45,389 bases of DNA from Candidatus Izemoplasmatales bacterium (lineage in GTDB: Bacteria > Bacillota_I > Bacilli_A > Izemoplasmatales > Hujiaoplasmataceae), in contig JAQVFZ010000002.1 of the NCBI GenBank assembly GCA_028697025.1, positions 1-45,389 on the forward strand, written 5' to 3'. A model generated the notes under the pieces. It did no database searches, had not been told where the DNA came from, and was given only the letters and a program-made list of their open reading frames with translations. Positions 1 to 9,104 of this stretch are shown in pieces. A program made the position numbers and the translations under genes. How positions within the stretch are numbered: position 1 is the first letter of the stretch; every line of letters starts with the position of its first letter.

Positions 1-1017
1 AAGATCGATTTCGGAATCCAATGGTCTGATTTCATTGGTTCTACGTCCGTCTGGGCGAATCTTATCTACGGTAATCAATCTTCTTACCTCATTGACTTGA
101 ATCAATTCCAGTACTTGTTTGGCAAATGAAAGATTTTTTTCCAATTCTTCCCTTTCCAATTTTGCTTCTTTATATTCTTTTTCCAAAATATCCAAAATTT
201 CGTTTTCGATATCTTCAATAGTATTCTGTCTTTCCAATTTTTCGTGAATGGAAACGGATTTAGTGATGCGCCCATTCTCAAGTTCTCTTACTCGTTGCTC
301 AATCTCGGCTGGAACGGTCAATAATTCAACGACTATCTTTTCCTTGCCGATTTCAGAGATTACTTCTTCTTGAAAAGCTACTAGTTCCTTGATTTTATCA
401 TGAGCGAACATCAGCGCATCCAAAATCACGTCTTCTTCAACTTCTTTAGCTCCAGCTTCCACCATGTTGATGGCATCTTTGGTTCCGGCCACCATCAAAT
501 CCAAGTCTGATTCTAAAAGTTGTTCTGGATTTGGATTTAATATGAATTCTCCATTGATTAACCCGACCATGACGCCAGCTATCGGACCATCAAACGGAAC
601 ACCACCGATACCGAGGGACAAGGAAGCTCCCAACATAGCCGTCATTTCCGGAGACTTGTTTGGATCAGCACTTAAAACGGTATTGATAACTTGAACTTCA
701 TTACGGAAACCTTCAGCAAACAAAGGTCTCAACGGTCGATCGATAGCGCGAGAAATCAAAGTTTCATGTTCGGTCGGACGACCTTCACGACGTAAGAAAC
801 CGCCAGGAATCTTTCCGGCCGAATATAACTTTTCTTGATAAATAACCATCAAAGGAAAGAAATCTTGAGCCATAGCTTCCTTACTAACGACTGTAGCCGA
901 TAATACTGCAGTTTCACCATATCTGACCAAACAAGCACCAGTTGCCTGCTTAGCTAATTGACCTACTTCAACAATTATTTCTGTACGATAAAACTCTTTT
1001 TTAAAAACTCTTTTCAT
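1..1017 (-). CDS. pnp: Polyribonucleotide nucleotidyltransferase (PNPase), N-terminal part; 3' end outside window
   Basis: Reverse-strand translation from ATG at 1015-1017 (MKRVFKKEFYRTEIIVEVGQLAKQATGACLVRYGETAVLSATVVSKEA...GGFLRREGRPTEHETLISRAIDRPLRPLFAEGF) has hallmark PNPase motifs; open to the window edge, so absent from the ORF track. Lies downstream of rpsO as in many bacteria. Confidence 0.96.
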   Translation of the reverse strand, partial: MKRVFKKEFYRTEIIVEVGQLAKQATGACLVRYGETAVLSATVVSKEAMAQDFFPLMVIYQEKLYSAGKIPGGFLRREGRPTEHETLISRAIDRPLRPLFAEGFRNEVQVINTVLSADPNKSPEMTAMLGASLSLGIGGVPFDGPIAGVMVGLINGEFILNPNPEQLLESDLDLMVAGTKDAINMVEAGAKEVEEDVILDALMFAHDKIKELVAFQEEVISEIGKEKIVVELLTVPAEIEQRVRELENGRITKSVSIHEKLERQNTIEDIENEILDILEKEYKEAKLEREELEKNLSFAKQVLELIQVNEVRRLITVDKIRPDGRRTNEIRPLDSEIDL

Positions 1018-1106
1018 TAATTTACCCCATTTCAGACTATTATAATATTGCCTAATTAAATATTATAACATAAATTTATAATTTACACACTAGAATCAAA
1101 GAAATA

Positions 1107-1126
1107 GCACCCGACAAATCGGGTGC
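1107..1126 (-). terminator. Hairpin between rpsO and pnp (partial terminator or processing site)
   Basis: Perfect 8-bp stem GCACCCGA-CAAA-TCGGGTGC; only a weak T-rich tract follows on the minus strand. Confidence 0.6.
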
Positions 1127-1133
1127 ATATTAC

Positions 1134-1403
1134 TTATCTTCTTAATCCTAATTTTTTAACTAAATTAGCATATCTTTCCTTTGAAACCGATTTTAGATAG
1201 TTTAATAAACTTCTACGTTTACCAACCTTCATCAATAAGCCTCTACGGGAATGATGATCGTGTTTATGAACCTTCAAATGTTCGTTCAAAAGATTGATTT
1301 CTTCTGAAAGCAGAGCAATTTGAATTTCCGGAGAACCCGTATCTCCTTCTTTCAATTGGTTTTCAACAACGATTTCTTTGATTCTTTCTTTGGTCAATGC
1401 CAT
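1134..1403 (-). CDS. rpsO: 30S ribosomal protein S15
   Basis: 89 aa; [71 protein letters not shown] is a classic S15 sequence. Confidence 0.98.
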   Translation of the reverse strand: MALTKERIKEIVVENQLKEGDTGSPEIQIALLSEEINLLNEHLKVHKHDHHSRRGLLMKVGKRRSLLNYLKSVSKERYANLVKKLGLRR

Positions 1404-1450
1404 AGTATTTTCCTCCTTTTATAAGTTACTTACCATAAAACCGAATTAAA

Positions 1451-1487
1451 GCGTCGGAGTGTCGCTTATATCCCGTCTTAGGCGCAC
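1451..1487 (-). promoter_or_regulatory. Putative structured rpsO leader (possible S15 autoregulatory element)
   Basis: Minus-strand GTGCGCCTAAGACGGGATATAAGCGACACTCCGACGC lies between the rpsO promoter and its SD; AAGCG...CGCTT can pair. Position and G/C content in an AT-rich intergenic fit an S15 leader; not verified with a covariance model. Confidence 0.5.
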
Positions 1488-1492
1488 AAAGT

Positions 1493-1521
1493 ATTATATC
1501 ATAGCTTAATTATTTTAGCAA
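1493..1521 (-). promoter_or_regulatory. sigma-A promoter for rpsO
   Basis: -35 TTGCTA, 17-nt spacer, -10 TATAAT on the minus strand. Confidence 0.75.
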
Positions 1522-1528
1522 GAATTTT

Positions 1529-3190
1529 TTACTTGCTTTCTTTTCCAATCAAAGCTTTCAAGCCTTGAACGATTTGGTACATTGAGTAGGTGTCCTGACG
1601 GCAATAGAGCAATAGATTTTTTCTTTTTTCATCAGCCTCGACCTTGGTCAATTCCGACAGGCTTTGAAAGGCTTTGTAAGCCTTGACGCCATCATTGATC
1701 AAAAGGTTTTCATAAGCGTCTTTCTTGAACAGTTTTATCACTTGCTTTAACGAATAGGATCCACCCAAATCGGGGTGATAGAGATTGTAGACCTCGAGGT
1801 CTGCGCCATCATAACCAATTCTTTGATATAGAGTCTTGTTAGTTTTGATAATATCCAATAAATCAAATAAGCGATTGATGATTTTATTTATGTCTTTTTG
1901 AAATTCAGGGAAAACCAACTTCAATTCTTCGAGTCTTGTTTTTTCAAAGGTTTTATTGTACACGACAATGGAAGAATCGCTTTGGTTTAAAATCCGGATT
2001 AAATTCTCCAGCAGTAATTTTCTTTCATCCTTTAAAGGATTGGCCAAGAATTCAAAATGATTTTCATCAATTTGAAATTCATGATTTGGATGACTTTGAA
2101 TATGAATAGAATATTGAAAAACCGATTGTGAATAAGGACTTTCACCACGATATTTGGGTATAGCTTGCGGATTCGCTTCAAAATCAAGGTAATATAGCGG
2201 ATATTTCATTTGATTCAAGCCTAAATCAAGTTTCTTTGCATGAAAAAACAGGCTTGAATTATCACAACAATATCTCTGCATTAAATTGTTTTGATCTTTT
2301 AACCAGAATATCGGCAAATCTTGCATAGAGACGTAACCTTCATTTAATAGATCATAGGTGTCATGATGAATATTGCCTTCTTCCGTTGTTTCATTAAAAC
2401 CTAAATGTGAGTTGAAATAATCAAGAATAGAGGTGTTTTCGGGCAAATGGGAATAGCAAAAATCAATAAACTTGCATGCATTTGGTTTTCCCTTGCTACA
2501 AGCCTTTTTTTCAAGTATGCACGGCGTAAAATCATTTAGTTCAAGATGGTTGATCATTCGAAACAAAGCAATTTCGACAATTTCATCGATTTTATCAAGT
2601 TTGGAAAAATCAAAGAGATGATAAAGTTTTTCACTGTATGAAATTCCGTCGTACATATATTCCGAATTAAGAAATACAAAGTAAAGGCGATAGTTTTTTT
2701 GAGGATAGACCTTTTTAAGAATGAAATATTTCAAAGCGTAACTAAAGACAATCCGTCCTAAACTCTCATAAGTCGAGTACAATTTATCCAGTTTTTCTTC
2801 AAGATTCTTGTTTGTGATTTTTGGTATTACCGGTTCAAATACTCCTGATTGATTCGGTTGAAAAACCGCAACTTTATCTTGCCCATCCTTGAATTTCAAC
2901 TCAATGAAATCTGTCGAAGTGTATGGTGTAAGGCAATATAGAATATCATCATCGACGAGAAAATCATAGTTTTCCGATAAAGTAATTTCGTGTTCAAATT
3001 CGTAGGTTAAATTAATGTTTTTTCTGATTTCTTTTTGAGGGCTGTATAGATGACTCAACAAAATATCGCGAAAAACTGCATTTTCTTGCGACATTTCCTT
3101 GTTGAGATATAAAGCTGTAAACGGATCGTTCAAAGCCGCAAAACGGCGACAGCGATTATAATTGATAACAGCGTTCGCATTTACAAGCAT
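1529..3190 (-). CDS. DUF2779-type protein (putative nuclease)
   Basis: 553 aa; YYLDFEANPQAIPKYRG, VYNKTFEKTRLEEL and LLYCRQDTYSMYQIV resemble the DUF2779/DEDD-type exonuclease core; N-terminal DFLVDDDILYCL...FIELKF resembles PD-(D/E)XK; Cys cluster CILEKKACSKGKPNACKFIDFC. Confidence 0.8.
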   Translation of the reverse strand: MLVNANAVINYNRCRRFAALNDPFTALYLNKEMSQENAVFRDILLSHLYSPQKEIRKNINLTYEFEHEITLSENYDFLVDDDILYCLTPYTSTDFIELKFKDGQDKVAVFQPNQSGVFEPVIPKITNKNLEEKLDKLYSTYESLGRIVFSYALKYFILKKVYPQKNYRLYFVFLNSEYMYDGISYSEKLYHLFDFSKLDKIDEIVEIALFRMINHLELNDFTPCILEKKACSKGKPNACKFIDFCYSHLPENTSILDYFNSHLGFNETTEEGNIHHDTYDLLNEGYVSMQDLPIFWLKDQNNLMQRYCCDNSSLFFHAKKLDLGLNQMKYPLYYLDFEANPQAIPKYRGESPYSQSVFQYSIHIQSHPNHEFQIDENHFEFLANPLKDERKLLLENLIRILNQSDSSIVVYNKTFEKTRLEELKLVFPEFQKDINKIINRLFDLLDIIKTNKTLYQRIGYDGADLEVYNLYHPDLGGSYSLKQVIKLFKKDAYENLLINDGVKAYKAFQSLSELTKVEADEKRKNLLLYCRQDTYSMYQIVQGLKALIGKESK

Positions 3191-3204
3191 ATATGCTCCT
3201 TTGG

Positions 3205-3681
3205 TTATAATGAATTAATGATGGCGATAAACTCTCTCTGCTGGATGTTATCGGCATGGGGAAAGGCAGATTCATGCGAATCAAACAAAGTTAAGGCTTC
3301 ATTAACACTTAACCAATGTTCAGTTATGTCTTGATTGATTTCTTCTTCAGTAAACTTACGGTCCGACTTTCCGTTTAGATCTGCGTTGACTAAAAAATAA
3401 TGGGTTTCCCAGTTTTCTTCCGGAAAATATTCTTTTATCACCAGCGTTTTTCGAATTATTTCGCCTTTATATCCTGTTTCTTCTAGAAGTTCCCTCAGGA
3501 CAGCTTGTTCAGGAGTTTCTCCAGGTTCTATCCCTCCGCCAGGACTCATGTATACATCGATTCTTCTTGCGTGCAACAACAATAACTTGTCATCAACAAG
3601 AACCAACGCACGGCTCGAGCGTCTAGTCTTAGTTGCTATATCTTCTTTGCTGAGATTATCAGCGTAAATCTCGATAATCAT
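3205..3681 (-). CDS. NUDIX hydrolase
   Basis: Nudix box GGGIEPGETPEQAVLRELLEETGYKG. Confidence 0.92.
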   Translation of the reverse strand: MIIEIYADNLSKEDIATKTRRSSRALVLVDDKLLLLHARRIDVYMSPGGGIEPGETPEQAVLRELLEETGYKGEIIRKTLVIKEYFPEENWETHYFLVNADLNGKSDRKFTEEEINQDITEHWLSVNEALTLFDSHESAFPHADNIQQREFIAIINSL

Positions 3682-4315
3682 TCATGTCTCCTAAAATTTT
3701 TTGAACTGGTTTTTGAAAAAAGTCAACGAATATACCGATAAAAACCAATGCGATAAATGTGTTCGGTCCGATAAAAAAATATGATTCTTCATGAGAAAAG
3801 AGCAATCCGACGATAATTGTCGCTACCAAAGCCAATGCTTCGCCAATCAATTTTCCTTTGCCAAAAGTAATTTTTAGTTTATGTGAGATTGCCAGGCAAA
3901 ATTGGTCAAGTGCAGGCAGTGGATAATTGCATAAAACTATCATATTCAAGCCTATCGCTACAAGAGATAGTGCGATAAAAACATAGGCTATGTTAATTAA
4001 AAGATGCATCTGGGTTACGTCCGGAACCACCAATAGCAGCAAATCGATCACCAAGCCGATATAAAAACTGATGAGAAGTGGAAAAAGCATCATTAAGTCA
4101 GGTTTTTTCTTTTCAATCAAATAGGCTAAACCAATCAACAACATTGCCATGATTGGCGTTAAATATCGGTAATCAATCGGAATGCCTTCATAAAAATTTC
4201 GGTTCAATGCATCCCATGAGCCCATCCCCAAATTTGATTTTTGAAAAAGTGCAACACTGAAACCGAGGATGCTTAATCCCAAGATGTATACCAAAGGTCT
4301 TTTAAAATTTTTCAT
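3659..4315 (-). CDS. YczE/YyaS/YitT-like integral membrane protein
   Basis: 218 aa multi-TM protein; N-terminal ILGLSILGFSVALFQKSNLGMGSWDALNRNFYEG typical of the YczE family. Confidence 0.75.
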   Translation of the reverse strand: MKNFKRPLVYILGLSILGFSVALFQKSNLGMGSWDALNRNFYEGIPIDYRYLTPIMAMLLIGLAYLIEKKKPDLMMLFPLLISFYIGLVIDLLLLVVPDVTQMHLLINIAYVFIALSLVAIGLNMIVLCNYPLPALDQFCLAISHKLKITFGKGKLIGEALALVATIIVGLLFSHEESYFFIGPNTFIALVFIGIFVDFFQKPVQKILGDMNDYRDLR

Positions 4316-4367
4316 ATTTCCTCTATATTAAGCGCTTAAAGCCAAAAAAGCTATCAAAGGCGATAGC

Positions 4368-6689
4368 TTAGTCAAGCAATGCAATTTTTATAACGTCATC
4401 AATTGTTTTGGCATAATGAATCTTTAAAACGTCCTGGACTTCTTTTGGAATATCTTCCACGTCTTTTTCATTGCCTTCAGGAATGATGATTTCCTTGAGA
4501 CCGGTCCTGGCCGCAGCAATTGACTTTTCTTTTAATCCACCAATTGGCAATACGCGACCGTTAAGAGTTATTTCACCCGTCATGCCAACGAAACGATTGA
4601 CTTTTCTATTGGTCATTACCGATATCAAGGCAGTGGCAATAGTCACCCCGGCTGAAGGACCGTCTTTTGGAATGGCACCTTCAGGCACGTGGATATGAAA
4701 ATCGTTCTTATCCAATATTTCTTGGTCTATGCCGAGCTTGCTCGCGTTACTTTTCACATATGATAAAGCGGCCATAGCCGACTCTTTCATAACATCACCG
4801 AGATTTCCGGTCAAGACCAAGTTGTTTTTGCCTTCATAATAAGTGGCTTCAACTTCCAATGTGTCGCCGCCTGCCATTGTGTAGGCTAGTCCGGTGACTA
4901 CTCCAACCATGTCTGATTTCAGGACTTGGTTGTTCTTGAACAGAGGTTTGCCGAGATACTTGTTGAGATTATCCTGTTTGATGGTTATATTATCAAGGTT
5001 TTTGGTCAAGATTTGCTTGATGGCTTTTCTGACGATTGAACCAATCAATCTTTCCAGTTGTCTGACTCCTGCTTCCCTGGTATAATCACGAATGATAATC
5101 TTGATTGCCGCATCGGTGATTGTCAGTTTTTTTGTCTCTAAGCCATGACTTTTGATTTGCTTTTCAACGAGAAATTGCTTGGCAATATAAAACTTTTCTA
5201 TTTCCGTATACGAACTTAATTCAATGACTTCCATTCTGTCCCTTAAAGGTTCCGGAATGTTTTGCAGATAGTTTGCAGTTGTTATGAATAGAACTTGGGA
5301 AAGATCATAATCTTCTTCGACATAATGATCGCTGAAGAATTGGTTCTGCTCTGGGTCTAAAACTTCCAGGAGCGCTGAAGCTGGGTCGCTTCTATCAGTC
5401 ATCGCCAACTTGTCGATTTCATCAATCAGGAAGACAGGGTTGACAACCTTGGCCTTGATCATGCCATTGATGATTCTACCAGGCAGAGCGCCGACATATG
5501 TTCTTCTATGGCCCCTGATTTCCGCTTCATCATGGACGCCACCCAAACTGGTTTTGACAAACTCACGGTTAAGGGCATTGGCTATCGATTTTGCTAAAGA
5601 TGTTTTACCTACTCCAGGAGGACCGCTTAAACAGAGAATTGTTTGAGGATTTTTCCCCGTCAGCATCTTTACTGATAGATATTCAATTATTCTTTCTTTG
5701 ACTTTTTCCAAACCAAAATGCGCATTTTCAAGTTTCTGGATGGCCACATTGATGTCTTCTTCATCTTTCGTGGTTTTCGCCCAAGGAATTGATATCAAGG
5801 TTTCCAGATAGGTTCTGACGACATTGGATTCGCTTGAGTTTGGCGAAAGATATTCATATCTTTTCAATTCTTTTAAGGCTTTTTCCTTTATCTTTGCCGG
5901 CATATCGGATTCTTCGATCTGTTCAAGGAATTTTTGGGCATCGCTTTGCTTCGAATCGCCTAATTCTTCTTGAATTGCCCGCATTTTTTCCCGCAAATAA
6001 TACTCTTTTTGATTCTGGTCAGTCGATTTTCTGACGCTTTCGTTGATTTTATTTTCGATTGATTGTAAAGTTTTTTCTTTTTCGATGTCTTCCAATAAAT
6101 ATTTTAGCCTTTGATTTATTGACATCTCCTTAAGATATTTGATTCTTTCGTTTTCCGGTATTCTAAGTTCTGAAGCCACTAAATCAGACAATTGTTCTGA
6201 GGTCATGCCTTTATTTAAAGTGTCTAGTACTTTTTTGGAATCACGGAAGATGAATTTTGCATTTTCGATGATTTCTTTTGAAACCATCTTGAGTAGGACT
6301 TGTTCTTCATTGAGATCGTCCTGTACAAGAACCAGGGAAGTGAAATCAATCAGATAGAACGGTTCTTTAGCGATTAAATCATTTAATTTGACTCTGGCTA
6401 TCGGTTCAAATTTTATCTTATAGTTGCCGTTAGGCAACTTAATCTTTACACTAATTCTCGCGAGGATACCAACTTCAACCAAATCAGAAAACTCTGGTTC
6501 TTCAATCGTAGGATTTTCCTGAAAAACCAGCAATACATGGCCATCGCGATTGGTTTCTGCTTCAGTTATTGCATTTTTTGAGAAATCTCTTCCAATCTCC
6601 ACCCTGATGTCGGATGCGGGCAGGAATACTACACCTCTGACTGCGATAACCGGTAAGTGATCGGAAAATACCTTATTCGGATTATACAT
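4368..6689 (-). CDS. lon: ATP-dependent protease La
   Basis: 773 aa; Walker A GPPGVGKTSLAKSIA, S16 Ser site PKDGPSAGVTIATAL, Lys site PIGGLKEKSIAAARTG. Confidence 0.98.
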   Translation of the reverse strand: MYNPNKVFSDHLPVIAVRGVVFLPASDIRVEIGRDFSKNAITEAETNRDGHVLLVFQENPTIEEPEFSDLVEVGILARISVKIKLPNGNYKIKFEPIARVKLNDLIAKEPFYLIDFTSLVLVQDDLNEEQVLLKMVSKEIIENAKFIFRDSKKVLDTLNKGMTSEQLSDLVASELRIPENERIKYLKEMSINQRLKYLLEDIEKEKTLQSIENKINESVRKSTDQNQKEYYLREKMRAIQEELGDSKQSDAQKFLEQIEESDMPAKIKEKALKELKRYEYLSPNSSESNVVRTYLETLISIPWAKTTKDEEDINVAIQKLENAHFGLEKVKERIIEYLSVKMLTGKNPQTILCLSGPPGVGKTSLAKSIANALNREFVKTSLGGVHDEAEIRGHRRTYVGALPGRIINGMIKAKVVNPVFLIDEIDKLAMTDRSDPASALLEVLDPEQNQFFSDHYVEEDYDLSQVLFITTANYLQNIPEPLRDRMEVIELSSYTEIEKFYIAKQFLVEKQIKSHGLETKKLTITDAAIKIIIRDYTREAGVRQLERLIGSIVRKAIKQILTKNLDNITIKQDNLNKYLGKPLFKNNQVLKSDMVGVVTGLAYTMAGGDTLEVEATYYEGKNNLVLTGNLGDVMKESAMAALSYVKSNASKLGIDQEILDKNDFHIHVPEGAIPKDGPSAGVTIATALISVMTNRKVNRFVGMTGEITLNGRVLPIGGLKEKSIAAARTGLKEIIIPEGNEKDVEDIPKEVQDVLKIHYAKTIDDVIKIALLD

Positions 6690-6747
6690 ATACTCACCTC
6701 ATCATAATTTTGATTATCAATCATATTTTACCATAAATAAGAAAAAA

Positions 6748-6790
6748 CACCTAATATTTTACTGCTTGATTTTTGATAAAATGTTAGGGG
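6748..6790 (-). terminator. Rho-independent terminator after tig (T tracts on both sides)
   Basis: Stem CACCTAATATTTTA / TAAAATGTTAGGGG (13 of 14 paired, one G-T wobble included) between tig and lon; followed by TTTTTT on plus and GTTTTTTC on minus. Confidence 0.8.
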
Positions 6791-6820
6791 TTTTTTATTA
6801 AATTAATTAAGTTTTATTTA

Positions 6821-8116
6821 CTATTTTGCTTGGTTAGCCGAAGATACAATCAAGTCCAAAGCTTTTTTATAAGTGATTTCCGCAACGATTGCAGATTCAG
6901 GTATTGCATTTTTGGCTTGTTCTAAAGTCACATTTTGTGATTTGTATTGTTCAACGATTTCCAAATACTTGTTTTCGATTTCTTCTTTTGAAGCGGTCAA
7001 ACCTTCTGCTTTAGCAATTTCATTGACAACGAATTGTTCAGAAAGAGTTTTTTTGGCTTGTTCTTCCAATTCTTTTTCGAATTCTTCTTCAGTCTTGCCC
7101 ATGTATTGCAAATACATATTGAAATCCAAACCGTATTGTTTGATTTGATTCATTGTATTTTCTTTCATGGTTTTTGCTTCGTCTTTGATCATTTCTACCG
7201 GTAAGTCGAATTCAGCGTTTTCAGTTGCTTTGGCAATTACAGTTTGACGTAAATGTTCTTCATTTTGTTTTTCTTTAAAAGATTTCATTTCTTCATGAAC
7301 ATGGTGTTTATAGGCTTCAACTGTATCAACTCCGTCAAGATTCAACTCCTTGACGAAATCTTCATCCAGGGCAGGCACAACTCTTTGTTTGATTTCATGG
7401 ATTTTAACTGCAAAGACAGCTTCTTTGCCAGCTAAAGATTTTTCTTGGTAATCTTCTGGGAAAGTGACTACGACATCTTTTTCTTCACCTGAAGCCATCC
7501 CGATCATTTGCTCTTCGAATCCCGGAATGAAACTGCCCGAACCAATTACCATTTCGTGGTTTTCAGCTGTTCCGCCGGCAAATTTTTCACCGTTGACAGA
7601 TCCGGAAAAATCAAATACAGCGGTATCTCCACTAACGATGACACCTTCTTCTTTGATGACCATTTCTGCGTTTTGTTCTAGTTTGCGTCCGATTTCCGCT
7701 TCAATTTCAGCTTGAGAAGGTTCGACAGGCAACAATTCAACTTTTAGGTTCTTATATTCTCCCAATTTGATTTCTGGTCTTACGGCAACCGTCACTTTAT
7801 AAGAGAAATCTTCTCCTCTTTTGACTTTATTGATGTCAAGGTCGATTTGAGGCTGAGCGACAACATCAATTTCATTTTCCATTACGGTATTGTAATAAGT
7901 TTCCTGCAAAACATGTTGAATCGCTTCTTCATATAGTGATTCCACACCGTATTTTGCTTCATAGATGCTTCTTGGCGCTTTGCCTTTTCTAAAACCTTTG
8001 ATGGTTACTTTTTCATTTTCAATAGCGAATGCATGGTCAAGTCCATGTTCAAACTGTTCTTTACTTACTTGCACCTCGAAGTGCACGCGTGATCCACTTA
8101 ATTTATCAATTATCAT
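6821..8116 (-). CDS. tig: Trigger factor
   Basis: 431 aa; KGFRKGKAPRSIYEAKYG and central FKBP-like domain (GDTAVFDFSGSVNGEKF...). Confidence 0.97.
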   Translation of the reverse strand: MIIDKLSGSRVHFEVQVSKEQFEHGLDHAFAIENEKVTIKGFRKGKAPRSIYEAKYGVESLYEEAIQHVLQETYYNTVMENEIDVVAQPQIDLDINKVKRGEDFSYKVTVAVRPEIKLGEYKNLKVELLPVEPSQAEIEAEIGRKLEQNAEMVIKEEGVIVSGDTAVFDFSGSVNGEKFAGGTAENHEMVIGSGSFIPGFEEQMIGMASGEEKDVVVTFPEDYQEKSLAGKEAVFAVKIHEIKQRVVPALDEDFVKELNLDGVDTVEAYKHHVHEEMKSFKEKQNEEHLRQTVIAKATENAEFDLPVEMIKDEAKTMKENTMNQIKQYGLDFNMYLQYMGKTEEEFEKELEEQAKKTLSEQFVVNEIAKAEGLTASKEEIENKYLEIVEQYKSQNVTLEQAKNAIPESAIVAEITYKKALDLIVSSANQAK

Positions 8117-8195
8117 TTATAATTCCTCCAAATCTTTTCACTTTTACAATTATAACAAAAACCACTCAATAAATCAAACTTTTTAGCTTTCAAAA

Positions 8196-9104
8196 TCACT
8201 TCTCGAAAAGACTCTTGAATCTTGAAGGAATCTTCTTCATTGATTCAACCAAAACGCGAGGTAATAGGATCACAGCTTCACCAAAAGCCAACTTTCTGAT
8301 TTGATTTTTCTTCATACCTTTGATATTCATGAATAGGTAATTTCTGGCGATGATACCTACTCTAAGCGACAACAAGGCGTTGCCGATTCCTTGTGCGAAG
8401 GAACCCGTTATGGTTTTTAGTATCGGTATTTCAGCCAAGGCGTTAGCGCCAGTCGAAGGGAAAACATCGGAAAAGTTCATATCTTCCAAAGTCTCGGCGA
8501 TAATCGCCGTCGACAAAACATTGACCGACAACTTGCCTAAAGAATAATAACTAGGCCTAAAACCGCATTTGAGAACCAGATTTTTTATCAACTTCAAATT
8601 AATAGTTATCACCGCTATCGCGTCAAGTTTACCGTTTTGCGAAATCGCCGTTGAAACAAATACAGTTTCAGCATGGGATATTATCATCTGATTCAATTCT
8701 TTTTTGATGGTTTCATCAAAGACTCTTGATAAAGTCTGTTTCAACTGCAATGCATCATTCATCGAAGATGTAATCAGAGTCTTGTCTTCTTCTTTCACGT
8801 AATCTTCGCCAAGCAGATTTCTGGCTACTTTTTTGTACATTGAAAAATTCTTTTTCGCATTTTCTTCTTCGCTGAAAAGTTCATCAAGCGAAAAGGTTGG
8901 CGAGAAAATAATCAAAAATAGCGGTCTGATGAACAAAATAATAAATAGTATACCGGCCACGCCATAGAAGGCATATTCAACATAGGCGTGGACTCGCCTC
9001 AATCTCTCTCCTAAATCAAGCACGGAACTGACAATAACTAAAATCATGAAGAATATAGCCGCAATTCCTAGTGTAATCCAAAGTCCTTTACTTATCTTTT
9101 TCAT
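8196..9104 (-). CDS. YcjF/DUF697-like membrane-associated protein
   Basis: 302 aa; two N-terminal TM segments followed by a DUF697-like region (AVITINLKLIKNLVLKCGFRPSYYSLGKLSVNVLSTAI...). Confidence 0.6.
   Translation of the reverse strand: MKKISKGLWITLGIAAIFFMILVIVSSVLDLGERLRRVHAYVEYAFYGVAGILFIILFIRPLFLIIFSPTFSLDELFSEEENAKKNFSMYKKVARNLLGEDYVKEEDKTLITSSMNDALQLKQTLSRVFDETIKKELNQMIISHAETVFVSTAISQNGKLDAIAVITINLKLIKNLVLKCGFRPSYYSLGKLSVNVLSTAIIAETLEDMNFSDVFPSTGANALAEIPILKTITGSFAQGIGNALLSLRVGIIARNYLFMNIKGMKKNQIRKLAFGEAVILLPRVLVESMKKIPSRFKSLFEK

Noticed and set aside
464-694. 76-aa plus-strand ORF at the left edge
   Set aside because: Antisense to pnp, whose reverse-frame translation is clearly PNPase.
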